A stretch of DNA of 64,000 nt from Gnetum montanum (Eukaryota; Streptophyta; Gnetopsida; Gnetales; Gnetaceae). Location of the stretch: assembly GCA_015680685.1 (NCBI GenBank), contig MNCI01015788.1, forward strand, positions 94,228 through 158,227, read 5' to 3'. The translations under genes and the position numbers were made by a program. Below the pieces are notes generated by a model. The model was not told where the DNA came from, made no database searches, and saw only the letters and a program-made list of their open reading frames with translations. Within the stretch, counting starts at the first letter, position 1. Each line of letters begins with the position of its first letter. Of this stretch, positions 10,488 to 24,719 are shown piece by piece.

Positions 10488-13149
10488 CTAAGTAAGCATG
10501 ATAGTCATTAAATTCCTTTTTGTAGATATTAGATGCATATTGTTCCCTAGAGGATTATGTATGAATAGGATAGATTTAGGTGAACTTTCCATCCTTCAAA
10601 TATTTTCTCATCTTATCCTAAAAAGGAATGTTTCTAGCCGACACCGAAGAAATTGAACAACTCAAAAATAACTCAAAAATCAAAAATTTTCTAAGTATTG
10701 GAGGTGACATAAATTCTATGTCAATATTTCCTCTTGATCATTGATGTTGCATCACCTACACCAAAATTGCATTTTAATCTTAAATTAGATCTAAAAGGAT
10801 TGAAAATAGCTCATCAAAGGTACTTTTTATATTACAAGTATTAAATTTCAACATTTTAGTAGTTTGGGCCTAGGATCTTGGAGATCAAAATTTTGTTAAG
10901 TATTGGTTAATACTAATGATATATTAGTGTTAGTGTTAGAACTATAAACATGGTTCTCAACAGGTTTGAGGCTCATCTCACCTACATTTTTACATGTCTT
11001 AATTTTTCAAGCTTTCAAACAATTAGTTAACATTAGTTTTGATCCTCCAAAGAACAATTTTTGTTGGTTTAAAGTCAATTATGACAATTGGAACTCATGA
11101 CTTTTCTATCTTATGTAACTAACAATGATGCTAATTTTAGCATTAACATCAGCACCATCATGACTATGCCATCTTTCTTTAATATGTCAAGTTCATCATG
11201 TAATACTATTCTCTTAATCTATAGGCTTCTCAAGGTCTCAAAAACATCATTATAACTCATTCTTGCTTTAGTTTTGCCATCCTGGGGGCTCATGATATTG
11301 ATTCAGAAAAATGTTAAAAATTATTTTAACTCTCTTAATGGCATTGATGTTGACGTTAGTACCAATGTTAGTGTTAGCACCTTGGAAACATGTACATTAA
11401 TATCCTTAACCATCAAAATTTGTATTCAAAATTCTCTATTAGCCTTAAAGCTTCTTAGTATTTTCATAAAATAATTGAACATTAGTTCAAACATCAAATA
11501 AGGCTCTAGAAGAGTTGGACTACCACTTTAACAAAACTAGCAAAATTTTTCTAAGCATCAGCATCATCCTCTCCTATGCATGTTCTTAGTCTTGGTAAGT
11601 TTGAAGGTCAAACTTATTTATTTTGAATTTCAAATTAACTCTAAGTGAACTTTGCTTAACTCTAAAGTGATATTTAGCAACCATACTCCTATAAATATTC
11701 ATGAGATCATGAGTACATGTAGCAAACCACCCAATGTTTTTTACATGCTTCATGATCACCATAGCTGCTATTAACATCAGAACTAACACTAGCTCAACGT
11801 TAGTGGCAATCACACAACATATGCATTAGAACTCTAGAGTTAGAAGTTTTCAACATCAGTGTTAATCTTCAAAGTTAGAACTTTTCAAGCTCTAGTATTA
11901 GTGATGGAACACTAGTCTAAACAACCCCATTTTGTCCTCAAATTATTCTTGAATCTTGCCTACAAACTCTCCATCCATATCCTTACCCTTGAAAGATTTA
12001 GCTTCACTTCCAAAACTAATATTTTTTTTCACAAATTAGGTTCTTATTGTTAGTTCTCACTAACTAAATTTTTTCACTCTAGAACTTGTAGTTTGACCTA
12101 TTTAGGAGGCAAACAGTCATTTTTTCAAAAATAAAACATTTTTCTTGTTTAGGAAGATAATCAAAATCATTTTCTCTATATCATAACTCTCATATTCTAA
12201 TATTCTATAATATTTTATTTATATTTTAAGTTTATCTTTTATTTTAATCATTCATAGCTTATTTCATACTTAGTTTATTTTTTATCAATACATACTTAAT
12301 TAATTTTATTACTTCAGCTCATCATTTCTATCATTTCCCTACTCTTTCTAGTTCATGTGTTTTATGCTAAGTCCACATTAAATTCAATAGCTATACCCCA
12401 TCATATCATTATCTTTATCTTATTAAAGAATATATGAAATCAAAGATCATTTGTGGTTGTGGATTAAGTACTATAACACATAATTCATGAAGATATCTCT
12501 ATGAAGTTAGGAAGAATAATTTTATAAGAACATAAAAAACCCTACCAAATTTCATTTCATACCAAGTCTTTCAAATTAGCATTTGAAAATATTATTAAAC
12601 ACAATATCAATAGTTATTAATATCTTTTTCTCTACATGTATAAAAAACTTCAAGCTATTTATTTGAGTATTATTTTTTGTATCATTTGTGATCTTAGGTA
12701 ATATCAACAATCCAACCTATACTTGTGTTTAAGTTTAAAATCTATAGAAATGAGGCTTTCTTCATATATAATAACCTTATCATGACTTATGGTAGCCTAA
12801 TTCTATAATATCAGAACTCATGGTTAGATCATGGTCTATTTAGTTTTCATTTGACAAGTAAACCACCACTCATGGTTAATTTATTTGGAATCTCTAGTGA
12901 ACCATGACTCATGATTCATTTAGAAAATAAGGTAATTTACCCACAATCCATTTAATAATCATGTAAATTTACCACAAATCATGATTTAATTATTGTATCC
13001 TTATAATATTTATTATCTTTATTAACCATATACCATGACTCATGGTACACATATGATACACACATGATGTTATCAATAAGCAAAATTTCTTAGTTTTTAA
13101 ATACACTCATAGTAATATAGAATGGGAATTCCCACTATCTTATCATATC
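10488..13149. other. Unassigned decayed AT-rich sequence
   Basis: No gene is recognised. A 27-base stretch at 10637-10663 resembles 8093-8119 in the viral pol region. Between about 10900 and 11930 short GTTAGT/ACTAAC words recur many times, like a degenerated minisatellite or a U3 repeat. From about 12800 to 13060 the word ACTCATGG recurs several times. Confidence 0.4.
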
Positions 13150-14300
13150 TCATCATTAGTCTCAAAAGCTTCTACTAGTAGCCTAGACTAATATTAAACT
13201 ACAATAGCTAATCCATACCAAAATTAATATCATAGTCACCAAGATCTATCATGTCCAAATCATTGAACCAATTCCTACCTTCTATATTTAGCAAGTTCTA
13301 TCTTTTGTCTTCATAATAGTGTTTGACTAGATGTGTAATGGTTGATCCATCAAATCATAAACTCAACTCTAAACTTTTTGACCTACCTACCCTATCCCAT
13401 CGACGTTTCTAGTAGGTACTTCATGTCCACTAGAAACTAGGGATATCTTACCATAGTCCCTATACTATTACCTAGTAATAATTGTAAGAAATTCCTAGCC
13501 AAATATCCTAGTTTTTGACATTCAAAGTAATTTTAGCATTTCATCTAAACATGTCTTGGTTACTCATAATGGAAATACATAGTGAAACTTGTATATCTTG
13601 TAGAAGAAGAGATATATCTAAATGTAGGATTCTACTAGCACCATCATAACCATAACCATCATGTCGTTCATGAGCTTGCTTAAAGTTTCCCCATCATCCT
13701 CTTAGTGGAGATTTTCTTTCCTTTTCCTACATATGCTCCTTTCGTTCAACATTCTATATCAAACTTTTGTTTAGATTAATAGCCACCTCACATATATCAT
13801 CATATGATGGAATGTAATGAAGTGACACATGACATTTTGAGGTCAAGAAAAGTCCTATAATGAATTGGTTAATCTTACTTCAAGCATTCATCATCTTAGT
13901 CATGTAGGGATCATAATATAATATATAAAACTATTATGTAGCTATCATAGTATAATATATGTAAAATGAACATCACACTCAACTATTATGTAGCTATCAT
14001 AATATAATATATAAAACTTCTCCTCCTTTGTCTATACATATTGTGTGAAGATATATTAACACTTAAAGAAAACTAAACAAATCATGTAAGAAATATCTTA
14101 TCTTATACATACCTTGGCCTACTCCTTAGACCTTAACTAGTGTCTCATAGGATTGATAAGCTAGTATGCTACAAGTTTGATTTTATGAGATGAGGTACAA
14201 CCCCTTAGATCAAAAACCTTCCTAAAATTCCCCAACCATTATGTAACCATAGTTCAATGTCTAGTGCTAGAAAATATAAAAGGATTGAACTTATAGAACT
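13150..14300 (-). pseudogene. Ty3/gypsy gag-protease fragment, second lineage
   Basis: Reading leftwards, 14300-14110 has a gag-core pattern with conserved Trp, Phe-Asp and helix positions. The stretch 13930-13800 shows the FI.GL...SYDD pattern common in gypsy gag, and 13540-13510 has a degraded zinc knuckle (Cys-x2-Cys, then Gly-Tyr instead of Gly-His). Further left, 13300-13200 shows a remnant of the FGMD motif that follows the protease active site. It is full of stops and frameshifts. It differs from the A-D family and resembles chromovirus-like gypsy elements in motif style. No RT or integrase is seen beyond 13150. Confidence 0.5.
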
Positions 14301-17300
14301 ACTTAACCAACCCTCTATGAATAAACTACCTATAAATTCCTCTGGTATCACTCATACCTACTACTATACTAGTACCACTCTCAAAACCAACCTATTTAAT
14401 GGCTAATCTACCTATACTAGTCTTACTTCCAATCTCCTCAAAAATTATAGAAGAAGGTAGAATAGTGCATCTATCTAGGCTATATTCTACTGTAAATACT
14501 TCATCATATATCCTACCAAGTCCATCTAAGCATCACCAATCCCTATGCTAATTAGCTATATATATGTCTAACTTACTATCATTTTCTCTAAAAGTTTTGT
14601 ACTTAGAGTTACTTGAGACTCATCAACATGATAGCCTCTACTAGTAGACCTCTAGCTCCCTAACATACCCACAAATAACAAAGGTAAGTACCATATCATC
14701 CTATAAAAATTGAATTAACATACATAAATACCATTCCATAATATCTCATACATCCAACCTAAGCTAAGCTTTAGGAATGACTAATACCGAATGAAAGGCA
14801 TGTAAATCAAAATATTGAAACATGCAAGTGGATTATAAAACATAGAAGAAGTTCATAAATCACACCTTAAATATCTAAAATAAAAATATTCAACATAGTA
14901 TAAAACTCAAACATCAACTATAATATCATCATTTATGTAGTTTCATTCATATATATATATGTCCAACTTGCATACATAACAAATTTAAGCTATCATTCAA
15001 AAGATCCGGTTAGTCTATAGAACCAATATTTCTTGTTACTAAATAAATCATATAAATGCTATACATAAGAGTCATAGCTTATGATCAATTCAAGATTATA
15101 TCTTCTACAAATACATTCATCTTACATATGAAAACTTGCATCATGAAATATATGAATAATGGTTGAAAGCCTTCATCATCTTCCTTAATTCTACTAAACA
15201 CTTAATATTTTAGCTATGTCACCTAAATGTATAGGAGATTAGTTCATGATTGATTAGAATTATTTAGACACCCTCTTTGGATGTGGAGTATAATGCTATG
15301 TTGGAGATGAGGCATGAGGTACATTTAGTAATCCACATCATGATTAGTATATCATATACATATAGGAAAAGATTCACATCAAACATAGCTCATGCATTTA
15401 ATATGTAGGAACATGAATCAACCCATCACATCTAGTACACATCAAATTTTTATTTTTCCAGAACACATATAACACATCCATAGTACCCCAAATATAACAA
15501 CATATAAACTCAACACATAATCACAACTAATATGGGCTTCTAGCATCTAGTGCTTTAAGAAACCATAAGATAGCCACATCTTACACATCACTTGAACATC
15601 CAATGATCAAAGGAATCATTCATACATATTCTTACAACATAATAATATTAAATTCTACCTTAACATCCTATGCCCAAAGAATCTACCAACACATACTCAT
15701 GACATAGCATCATCAGACTCACACATATGACATATAATCCAAATATAATACATAATTCATAACATGTATTCCTTAACCAATGCCCCAAGAAAGACTCATC
15801 ATATCCATGGCATTAAAAATACTCATACTCTATGAAATGTATAATATTATAGACATAAGTATTCATAACATAATTAGTGCCTATATATATTTTATTAGTT
15901 TGCATTATTATTAATCTCTACTAGTGCTAATCCTTATTATCTCATATGTAACCCTAGGTCACTATTCTTATAGAGGGTAGATCTATGCATGTCGATATGT
16001 CCCAAGATGTCATATTAGTCATAGGTCCAACCCATACCCTCCTACTCGTAATATGAGAACTAGACATGAGTCTCATCAATGCATACAACAAGGGTCATCC
16101 CAACACCTCTAGGATGCCTCATCACAAATTGATTCACTCCATCATGTTAGCTCCACTAACCAAAACACATTATAGATACAATATACTACATACATGACAT
16201 AATATTAATGACATTGGATCACAAGAAACTAGTTCTACTAGCATTAAGATTCCATCATAATATAAAAAAATTGCACCAACAATAGCTAGCTCATAAAGAC
16301 ATCAATCATACATACAAGTACATTGGCACATCAATCATATTCATTTTAGTTTCATCATTCATATCTTTATTTAACTTCTAGTCAATAGATCATGAGCTAG
16401 ACTATGACTCATAGTACACTCACAATAGTCTTTCTAGAAAATCATGACATGATTGCACCTAGAAATGGCCTCACACCTCATTATAAAATTCTATTTTTTT
16501 TCACATCATAATCCTATTTTAACTTGCACCTTGCTCATAGCTCACACCATAACTTGACTACAACCTTACTACAATGGCCTCATAACTATTCATGACTCAT
16601 GCTTACCATAAATTGAAAACTAAAAATATTTTCTAAGATAGTCATGATCCCACCATATCTACCTATAACCTGTATCCTTAGTCATGATTCCATCATGATC
16701 TATGTCCTACACAAAAATCTAGCATGATTAGGTTATAACTTTATCCCAACCTATATATAACTTATGACTAGGTAAATATACAACATGATAGGAAAAAATC
16801 TAGTAGCTTCTCAACTCCAACTAATAAGTAAATAAGCATACAACACATATAAATGCTTCATGCCTAGGTTCAGAGATCAACAATGAGCCTTTGTAATCTT
16901 TAAAATCATTAATTAAAAGATAAAGCATACGAGTTCAAGTCTTTCATATTGTAGCTATTTCATATCAAAGCTAACAATAACACTTGAAACTCCATAAAAG
17001 AAAAATCTAAAAACATTACATGAGATCTACCATTCCATGAAAGAGCCCATAAGCATGCATAATGATCATAAAAAAATAATAGGAGATATGTAAAGAACTC
17101 TAGCTAAAAACAAGAAAACTTGATGAAACCTAAAATCCAAAAATTAAGGTACCAAAATGCTCCTTATAATATCTTGGGTTCTCTAGAATTCAAATTGGAC
17201 TACCCTGTCCATAAACTATAGTATTAGTTCCCCAACATTCTAAGAATCACAAAAATTAGCTAAGATTCAACAATGAACAAAAGTAAAGAAGAGACCCAAA

Positions 17301-19480
17301 TGCATATGATTGAGAAAAGGAAAGGTGAAAAATGTATTGTGTTTTTATTACATAGCCCTATTATAACTATTTTTATTTTTGATTTTAATTTTACAAAGTT
17401 TCTAAGGAATTTTCTATTTCCAACTAATATTGAGAAACCCACAAATCAAAAGATACTCACAAGACATCCAAGTATCATTCAAGCTATTAACATCATAACC
17501 TATCCATCACATATATATGGAATCATACAAACATCATAACTTTTGTCAAATAGCCATAGCATATGAACATGAATAACATGTTAAACATCATGATCTCATA
17601 ACATGATTAGTTAAAAAGCTGTAATGATGTATTTATAACGTAGAATCATATTACAAGGTAGAGAATCATACTTGCCTAAAGCTTAATATTTTTCCACAAC
17701 CCTAATAACCTACTAGCCACAAACATCTCTACTATACGTTTTTTAAGATCAATGTGCATAATGATGTAATAATAATCAACTATACATAATATTATAAGAT
17801 CTTAGAATATATACCTTTAAAATAATGCATCTAGCTAGGTAACCACATAACCACTAGCTATCCTAATACATCATAAACATAACACAATATCATAGGGTCC
17901 TAAAGTGAGGGAATATATATATATATATTACTATATTTATGCATAATTGATACACATGCATTGTGGCCATAGCTCCATGGTCACATTCATAATTTAAATG
18001 GTGTAATAGTAATCCCATACTTGGTCATGTGTATTAACCTCCTTCTTATTTTTAGGTAGAGAAAATGGACTTAGAACACTAGATAACTAGTAAGCTAATT
18101 TCTATTGGGATACTAGGATTAATATTAAACTAACTAACTTGGTTTTATATTTATCCTTGTAAAATAAGAGGTTCTAATAATTTATGTCCCACTTGATAGT
18201 ACTATCTCTTATAGCATTATTACATAAATATTGGAATAATTTATATGTGTATTTCTATGCATTTTGGCTTATGAACCATAGTTATTAGAAGTCTTGTGCA
18301 TTACTAGTTCTTCATACTATTATTTCATGTTATGTATTTCTCACTATTTCATGGGTAGTAGGTACATACAACTCTTATATTATGTAAGTTAGATTTAGCA
18401 TTCTAAGGACTATAATTCTATTCAGATTTTCTTATATTTCTATCCATTAGAACCTATCTAAATTAGGGATTTCATATGTAAGACCCTTAATATATCTCTT
18501 TTGATCCTTTACTTAATGATCCTTTTCATGATCTACTGTGTTTACATTTTCTTATGTGTGAATGTTTCCTTTCATATTATTCTAGGAAAGGTTATGAGGT
18601 ATTATGATGCAACAAGAATATCATATTATGCTTTTTAGTTAGTTAATCTATAATAATTACAAATAAATATATATTTTATGTTTATTTAACATGTAGTATT
18701 ATTTTCTACTTGAGTTCTACGTATGGCTAATAATGTTATGATGATGTGTTGGTTATATCTACTTGGAAATACATATAGTCAAATAATTTAAAGTTTAAAC
18801 ATTTTTCATTCCTTCCTTCATTTTCATTTCTTCTTCTCCCATCTAAAAAATGATTGATTTAAGCCTACATTTACAAGTTACTAGCTTCCCTATTATGAAT
18901 GAAAATTTTAGTTATGATTTCATCATACATGTCATAAATGCCTTTGATATATGCAATAGGAATATGTTTATTATTTAAAGTCTATTAAATAATTTTGTAA
19001 TAAAATATATCATGCTTTTTTTCTAAATTAATAGAACTCATTTTTAGATTATTCTTTTAATATCTAAATATTTTCAATAATTATATTAATAGTAAAATTG
19101 CTTTCATAATTAATCTTTTAGGGATAAAATTGAATTAACACTAAAAAGGTATTAATTACCTTAAAAACTATTTCATAACTTCATGATATAGCTTATAAGC
19201 TTAATACCTTTCTCATTTCCATAATTTTAAATATATTCTCTTTTTTAGATAGTTATAATGCTTTTCTTCTAATTAACAATTTCAATCATCTTGCATTTTT
19301 CCTTTCTACAACATCTTGTTGATTAAATGTATCAAACAAATGATCCTTTAAATATCATATATAGGCTTTAAATTCTTTATAATAATCTTTATATTTATTA
19401 AAGGTTTATTTAGTTTAATTTATACATGTTAATATTGGTAAATCCTCTTTATATACTTTAATTAAAACTTTTTTCGAAGA
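14301..19480. other. Unassigned decayed AT-rich sequence
   Basis: Five kilobases without a recognisable gene, RNA or element boundary. Simple-sequence features include an (AT)n run at about 17911-17929 and another near 14951-14960. Short open frames at 17260-17540 on both strands overlap each other and show no motif. Confidence 0.4.
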
Positions 19481-19489
19481 AATTTCATT

Positions 19490-20442
19490 TGTCTAATAGG
19501 AGCATTTGGTCAGCACAATAGCACTACTAGATGAAATTCATGAACAAAACAAAGAAATTTTTCAAAGGTTTTTATCCCTAAAAGAGAGGATTGAAAAGAA
19601 AAAGGAGACTAGTACTACTCCAAAGAATAATGAACAAATTCTGCTAAAATTAGCAAAACTTGAAGCCAAGGTTAAACAACATTAAAATAAATATAAACTT
19701 GAAGGAAAGGAGATAAAAATGGTATTTATAGTAACCAAAGCTTTAAATGAGGAAGATGGAAAAAGACAAAGAAAGACGTTTATGATTTGAAGGTATCTCA
19801 AAGGTGGAGGATTAAACGAATGAGATTTTAGTTTAAAACATTGAAAAATTATAGATGATATGATTATAACTTATTTAAATAGTGTTAAAAGTTTTAGGGT
19901 GTTACATAAACTACTTGAAAAGCCTTGGCATTTAACTATTATGTTTGTGATATAGAAGATACAGAACATATTAAAAGTCACTTGAAGAAAAGTAAGAATG
20001 AAAAAAACATTTGAATAAATGAGGATCTTACTCATATGGAACTTGTAGAAAGAACTAAACAATGGAAAAAGATTAAAAAATCTTGTAAAAATGGTTTTGT
20101 AGCATACCTAAATGCTAGCAACATGGCAATAATTACAAATAAGTAATATTCCAAATATTATTTAGAATTGCATAGGCCCTTTAAAGTATGCATTTCTTAA
20201 TATAGATGATGGAATTGCAAATATAATTGTTTCATTGGATTGTATTAGATTTTTTTTGTAGCTTTGATGATTCTAATTTTGTTGAAATTTGGGAAGATGT
20301 TGATTTTTTATAATTTGTAGTTCTTAAACTAATAAATTCATTTTTAGAAACATAAATAGGATAAAGAGATAGACATTTTCATGGCATTGTAGTGTTAGTA
20401 AGGAAATTTCATAAAAATTGTATGCTTTAACAAAAAAATTAG
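19490..20442 (+). pseudogene. LINE retrotransposon, 5' part (coiled coil and endonuclease start)
   Basis: The first of three pieces of one LINE. A coding-like stretch at 19490-19690 gives a Lys/Glu-rich likely coiled coil, as often found in or near LINE ORF1. Near 20250-20435 the reading resembles the start of an apurinic-type endonuclease, with a conserved Asp-Asp...Glu pattern and a HxGxVVLVRK-like strand. The piece stops exactly at the ATTAG target duplication of element A, and the endonuclease resumes at 33816. Many stops and frame changes are present. The true 5' end is not defined. Confidence 0.5.
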
Positions 20443-21378
20443 TGATGAGTCATGGATTGGCTATGTCAAGTAGGCCTCATCAACTAGGCACCATCAACGA
20501 GGCCTCATTGACTAGGCCTCATTGACTGGGCCCCATCAATGAGGCCTCATTGACTAGGCCTCATCAATGCATTATTTGATGATTTGACATGGCCCCATTA
20601 ACGTAGGGCCTATTTTTACCTATAAATACATGCCAACCCACCTTGTTTAGGAGCATCTTATTTATGGTTGTAGCAAAGCTCTTATAGTTTTTACATTTAA
20701 AAGTTAGAATATTTTCCTAAGTGCTCATAATAGGAGTCATTGAGTGTACAAATCTTTATTTGAGCACTTTTGTACCTGAGCATGACAATGTGTGTGAAAA
20801 TAAAGATGAGCTTCTTGATAAACCTTGCAACATTTTGGATAGATTAAATGTTTTATTCATGCATTTAATTTTTTCACTTATTTGTTCAATGTTCTTTAGT
20901 AATTAAGCAAGATAAACTAAATAGCGATTAAGTAAACACATAAGCATGACTACTTTGAGCATGAATATGATGTTTGATAATCCCAACAATGCTTATCACT
21001 TGGTAACTCAGCAACATTATATGGTTCTAAGATGTGTATGGCAAGTGGGACCGAATACTTATGTTAGGACTAGTTGAGTAATAGTTAGCCAATTAGATTA
21101 AAGTAGACATTACATTACTTTATTCTTATCTTATTTATTTCAAGCATCAAAACCATAAAATATAAAATGATAAAAATCATGTCCCTCAATTACACTTAAA
21201 TCATAACCTTTAGGTTCATAAGTGTAGTTGGGAAGAAAATGAACATTCTTAATGCCCAGTTTACTTCCTAGAGAACTAGTGCATCAAGAAACTATAGAGT
21301 TCACAGAATTTGACTAGATCATATATGAACATTTCATGATTCATATGGTTGAGTGTAGGAGTACTCAATCACTCAACA
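20443..21378 (+). repeat. 5' LTR of element A
   Basis: Starts TGATGAG and ends in CAACA. Its U3 contains seven short tandem units of GGCCTCATTGACTA type at about 20472-20568, then a TATAAATA box at 20621-20628. A homologous LTR lies at 32899-33810. The ATTAG target copy directly precedes it. Confidence 0.9.
20621..20628 (+). promoter_or_regulatory. TATA box of element A LTR
   Basis: TATAAATA in the same place in both LTRs (33035-33042 in the 3' copy), just downstream of the U3 tandem units. Confidence 0.6.
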
Positions 21379-21379
21379 T

Positions 21380-21397
21380 TGGCATCATTGCCAAGAA
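21380..21397 (+). other. Primer-binding site of element A (tRNA-Asp type)
   Basis: TGGCATCATTGCCAAGAA, one base after the LTR. Athila/Tat elements use TGGCGCCGTTGCCGGGGA, complementary to the tRNA-Asp end. The differences are mostly C-to-T or G-to-A, as expected from methylation decay. Confidence 0.7.
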
Positions 21398-21559
21398 ATA
21401 TTTTTATTTGAAACATGTGCTATCTATGATTAGTGAAGATCATTAACATCATTGGACAAACCCTAAGGTCAACATCATTCTCACATGTAATATAATCACA
21501 TAAGCACAATGCTATTTTATCTATTTTGAAAAATGTATTCTTCTCATAGTCATGATGAT

Positions 21560-23260
21560 GCTAAAATGCCAATCCATCAAGAATGAAAGGTGGTATATAC
21601 TCATCCAGATGAGTATGTGCTTGATTTCACCTTTATCCTGCATTAGGATGAACAACTATGATGGCATGAGATGGAAGGTAACATTGTAATTCCTTTCAAT
21701 AAATTTTTGCTAGTGATGCTATTTCAAACTCTTAATAAGTTAGGCATCCAAGATCTAAAAGAGGAGTACATTGTACATAATTATGACTACTGGGACTACC
21801 ATAGCACTAAAATAGCATGCTAAAGAGATTGACACTAGGAGAAGCACCATGAGTTTGTGAAAATCCTACATGCCTTATTACTGGTGATGGGGCTATGGCC
21901 CTAAATCTATGGTTCACTATCAACAATCTAGGTTTAGGTAAATATGGTAGTCAAGGAAGGGCCTCAAACAAGTGTTAAGATGATAAGAAAATTGAAGAAT
22001 ATTGTTGTAACAACTAAAGGGGAGTTGGTAGATACCATGGTGGAGGTAGTCCTCCTCCCTCTTCACCCTCTTCATTTACATCTTCTTCCTCCTCTTCTAG
22101 CTCTAAAAAATTCCACAGAAGGAACAATTATGATGAATGTGAACAGTGGGACTATCATACTGATCACCAAGTCCATAATGAATGAAGGGGTAATAGAGGA
22201 AAAAATTGGCAACAATGAAATAATGATGATGATTAGCCTTTACTAGCTACAGAAAGCATGTTAAATATTGTAGAGGATGTAAAAATTCCAACCAAACATA
22301 TGAGGGATTGTTAGATCAAGTTCCTAGACATGAACAATATCCCAATATTTGAGGGGGGAATATAACTGTCATCTACAAAACCATCTACAAGTCTTTCATG
22401 ATGCTTGCACCTTAGAAAACATAGAAAATGATAGTAGAAATTCAAGCTATTTCCTAGGATGCTCATCAAAGAGGAAAAAAAGCTAGTATTGATTCTTAAA
22501 ACTAGAATCCATTCATAGATGGAGTACCATGCTAGAATTATTTAATGATAAATACTAGATGTATTCTAAAGTGTCTAATTTGAGAAGAAAAATATAAGGC
22601 TAGAAATAGGGAATACATGAACCATTGGATACTAGCATGGGTAGATATTATTCTCTCTTACAATAATGCCCTAGTCATGGTTATTCTCAAAGGGAACAAC
22701 TCTACCACACATAGATGGGATTAAAGTAGAAACTAGAAGAACTCTTGGGGTTTATGCCCAAGGGAGACTATTCAATCTAAGAACACATTAGATCCAAAGG
22801 TTGATAGATCAAGTAGGGAAAGAAGAAGATGAGTTTCAAAAGAGGTAAAGTACATAAGAATATAATAGGAACCCTTCCATTAAGAAAAGGGAGGTTTGAT
22901 ACTGTGACATGGGGGAGTCACCGCTTGACAAGGTGGTGAACAAGAAAACCTTGCCCATTTAAAAATATATTTCTAATATTTCAAAAACATTTTATAAACT
23001 ATGGAACTCTTTGGATGAAAAATTTAAAGCTACTATGAAGATTGCTAAAGAATCTAAAGAGAAATGTAGTGATTGTGACTGCAGGAGGCGAAAAGAAGCT
23101 AAATATGCCCATCGAAAAGGTAAGGGAAAAGCTACTGTAGTAGAAGAATTTGTGGAGAAAAACTCTAATCATGATGTTGGATGTGACATTTTTCAATATG
23201 AACATCCTAAGGGATGTTGCCCTATGGTGTCACACTTATAAGAGTCCAAGGTGTACATGT
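21560..23260 (+). pseudogene. gag of element A (broken)
   Basis: The start matches the gag start of copy C (62606). It contains a Ser/His/Asp-rich region (about 21940-22250), read in several frames because of indels. The gag core follows at about 22290-22800, with the same landmarks as the better preserved copy D (39121-39666): a helix ending in FHDAC, then a Leu-Phe-Pro-Lys and a Tyr-x4-RC-x-GH pattern. A Cys-rich region at 23068-23240 has a CDIFQYEHPKGCCP motif in place of a regular zinc knuckle. Gag would build the virus-like particle. Multiple stops prevent any product. Confidence 0.7.
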
Positions 23261-23909
23261 TCAATCCTTAACTAGCAAGGAGGAAAACATTGAGATAATT
23301 GCCTTATCCTCAATGTAATCCAAGGTAGTTCCACCAGTAACAATAAGCTTAGTATCCAAGTGGAGCTCCACAAAAACCCTATGAGCAATACCGATAGTGG
23401 CAACAACCATAGTCATGAGGTATACCACCATCAAGATAACATTACCCTTATAGGCAACTAGATCCATACAGGTACTATGTTCAGCAACCTATTTTTCCAT
23501 GTCACTTTGCTAGCCAAGCCTCATTCCAACATTACCATTATCCTCTAGAGTATCATTGAAGTCATTCACCATCTACTTGAGGGGAGCCCCCATATCCATA
23601 CCATCCTCCGCATCTATCTGCACACATTCCTCTATCCTCAACACAATTACCTCCTACTCCATCTATGTAGGGTGAAATTCCCTCACAGCCACAACAACAA
23701 AATGCTACTAGGGCTATAAATTTATAACTAGCCATTCAAAAAAGTGGTTTAGATAATAGATCCAAAAAATAATCATTTTTTTGACATAGTAATCCTTCAA
23801 AACCCTCACAACCTAATGTGGCTAGTCACCTTGTATCTCTAACATCCTCATCCTCTGTATCAAACACATTGGAGGGACTTCAAATGAAACATCACCTTAT
23901 ATCCTCACT

Positions 23910-24190
23910 ATGATGTTAACTCATGCTGTCTCAGATTGGATCAAGGCTGGAAACCATTCCATGAAGAGATCTATCCCTAGAAATCCTCTTATTTACTTAA
24001 AAATTATTGGACATGAGCCATGCAAGGCTCTTCTTAATTCCAGTTCTAGTATAAATCTCTTCTTCCATGACATGTATCAAGTCTAGAACCTACCACCTCT
24101 TAAGAAGAGAGATATCTATTTGGAATTGGTAGACTAGTCAATCACTGTCCCTTTGGGATTATTGGAGGACATTGTGACTATAGTTTATAA
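23910..24190 (+). pseudogene. Aspartic protease of element A (broken)
   Basis: Matches the fragment at 10236-10487. It has the Trp-Ile-Lys start, the CKALL stretch, then Asn-Ser-Ser in place of Asp-Ser-Gly at the active site, and the LPPLKKRDIYLEL stretch. The upstream region 23270-23900 is Pro, Tyr and Gln rich and looks like a linker between gag and protease. Confidence 0.7.
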
Positions 24191-24719
24191 GTGGTCATAT
24201 CCTATTTATGTTTAGGTGATTCAAGGTAAAAAATTGCAAAGGTGACTTCCCCATCATTATGGAATGTGCATGGTTAAGCACTGTTGATGTAAGAATGGGC
24301 ACTAGAGGCTTCTCCTTGTAAATTTCCAAGGAGAATAGATTTGGATGACTCAAGAAGTGAGTTCCATGCATCATGTATAGTAATAACAAGTGCAATTGCA
24401 TGTAGAAAATATGGTCCATTAAAAGTACATCCATTAAAGGATGCAATCACTATGCACATGAAACTCATATCCAAAGGTGCCTATACAAAGAAACCATAAA
24501 ATAGGAGGATGCCCAGTGGCTAATAGCTAACTTTGACAATAACACATTATGCATGGAATCTAGTAAGAGCATGACATATGATAATGTCGAGGCCATGGAT
24601 GAACTTGAGCAAGTTCATCACCAACTCTTTAATGATGAAGATGATGATAACCATTAGGGAGAGTTGACAAGCCCTAATCATTTCAATTTGAATCCCCTAG
24701 AGGTAAAATCTCTACCAAC

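Noticed and set aside
17260-17539. Overlapping ORFs on both strands
   Set aside because: Low-complexity, AT-rich, no motif, no CpG retention.
20472-20568. CRISPR-like array
   Set aside because: Units are contiguous, with no spacers, and lie in the U3 of a plant LTR.
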